13,692 nt of DNA, taken from positions 1 through 13,692 of the forward strand of contig JAICRQ010000035.1 of the NCBI GenBank assembly GCA_025966435.1, in the 5' to 3' direction. Within the stretch, counting starts at the first letter, position 1. Every line of letters starts with the position of its first letter. The notes beneath the pieces were generated by a model. That model did not search any database and had not been told where the DNA came from. It saw only the letters and a program-made list of their open reading frames with translations. Source of the DNA: Anaerolineales bacterium. GTDB lineage: Bacteria; Chloroflexota; Anaerolineae; Anaerolineales; Villigracilaceae. The translations under genes and the position numbers were made by a program. Shown piece after piece: positions 13,165 to 13,692 of the stretch.

Positions 13165-13692
13165 TCAACGTCGTGACCGCAGGCTGCGGAATGTGATCGA
13201 ATAACGAAGCGCCTCTACAGCGGGAATGCTATGCTCCCATGCAGCGCGCGAGGCTCCACGCAACAGGTACGCCGAGCGCGGTTCGATCGTTTGTGAATAG
13301 CGTTCCCAGCCAGAGGCAACCCTCCGCCGTAGCCGGAAGATGCACGAGGAAAGAAGGGAAATACCCACCACATCCGCAAAGACTCCTTTATCGCGATGCC
13401 AGCCAATGGTGGTTCCGGGGCTGTACTCGGTCACCAGCGCGTGGGGCAGGTCGCCCTCTGTCAGACCCGCGAAGGTAGCCGCGCGTTCACGGAGTTTCTG
13501 AAGAAAGACAGGAATCTCATCAGTGGGCTGTAGTTTCTCCTGACCGAAGTCATAATGCCAGCCGTAGGAAAGTGTGCGCCGTTTGCCCACATAGCCGTGA
13601 AATTCGAATTCCTTGAGAGGAAGCTCACGAAGCCGCGCGACCAGCTCTTGCTCTTCGTCCGGCGGCAGGACCTCTGCCTGATAACGGAACCC
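13165..13692 (-). CDS. AlkB-like alpha-ketoglutarate-dependent dioxygenase, 5' end outside window
   Basis: The reading frame stays open to the window edge, giving 175 C-terminal residues; the true start lies beyond 13692, and a GTG at 13590 would cut off conserved sequence. AlkB-type enzymes use Fe(II) and 2-oxoglutarate to remove alkyl groups from nucleic acid bases. Visible motifs (window numbering): LPPDEEQELVARLRELP, FHGYVGKRRTLSYGWHYDFG (31-50), the iron pair H99-R-D101 in IGWHRDKG, the third ligand H154 in WEHSIPAVE, and the 2-oxoglutarate arginine pattern RYSITFR (R163 and R169). The long form with FHGYxGxR and ALVTEYxPGTxIGWHRD is typical of bacterial and ALKBH-like DNA repair members. 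A pyrimidine-dimer glycosylase gene follows after 31 bases. Substrate range (1mA/3mC or others) is not shown by sequence. Confidence 0.92.
   Translation of the reverse strand, partial: GFRYQAEVLPPDEEQELVARLRELPLKEFEFHGYVGKRRTLSYGWHYDFGQEKLQPTDEIPVFLQKLRERAATFAGLTEGDLPHALVTEYSPGTTIGWHRDKGVFADVVGISLLSSCIFRLRRRVASGWERYSQTIEPRSAYLLRGASRAAWEHSIPAVEALRYSITFRSLRSRR

Noticed and set aside
1..13692. Prophage, genomic island, CRISPR array or tRNA genes
   Set aside because: No integrase, transposase, structural phage gene, direct-repeat array or cloverleaf-like sequence was seen; the genes are ordinary metabolic and repair families.

Overview
The window reads as an ordinary chromosomal stretch of a Chloroflexota bacterium, most likely an Anaerolineae-type lineage. 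This is an inference from protein style: tandem NuoM subunits with a divergent proton-channel motif, a MurE with a GTDGKTT P-loop, an arginase-like protein of the GNC/DAHGE type, and dense operons with mixed Shine-Dalgarno usage. No rRNA, tRNA, transposase, phage gene or CRISPR array is visible.

Region 1 (1-5394, + strand) is the 3' end of a respiratory complex I (nuo) operon. It holds the C-terminus of one NuoM-type subunit, a complete second NuoM, and NuoN joined to it by a one-base stop/start overlap. A terminator-like hairpin follows, then murE (peptidoglycan tripeptide ligase) with a GNAT acetyltransferase overlapping its end. Two consecutive nuoM-type genes before nuoN are the signature of the enlarged '2M' form of complex I. 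The second NuoM has lost the TM7 lysine that NuoN in the same window keeps.

Region 2 (5397-13692, - strand) is a run of 13 co-directional genes, converging on region 1 with only two bases between stop codons. In transcription order (right to left): an AlkB-like 2-oxoglutarate dioxygenase (cut by the window edge), a pyrimidine-dimer DNA glycosylase, a ThuA-domain protein, a PD-(D/E)XK-like nuclease candidate, an arginase-family protein with altered metal ligands, a VOC/glyoxalase-fold protein, a metallophosphoesterase, a cyclase/kynurenine-formamidase-like hydrolase, an MFS exporter, a GNAT, a MaoC-type (R)-enoyl-CoA hydratase, another GNAT and an emfourin-like small protein. Promoter-like sites before the VOC gene (10301-10306) and the third GNAT (7279-7307), and an inverted repeat at 6729-6786, suggest the run is several transcription units.

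Working together: the nuo genes form the membrane proton-translocating arm of complex I, and murE serves wall synthesis. The right-hand genes look like housekeeping and stress functions: direct alkylation repair, UV-dimer repair, small-molecule hydrolysis, acetylation and export. I see no convincing new multi-gene defence or biosynthetic system. The best leads are the complex I variant, the metal-site-altered arginase homologue, the orphan emfourin-like gene, and the nuclease-like gene near the repair pair.
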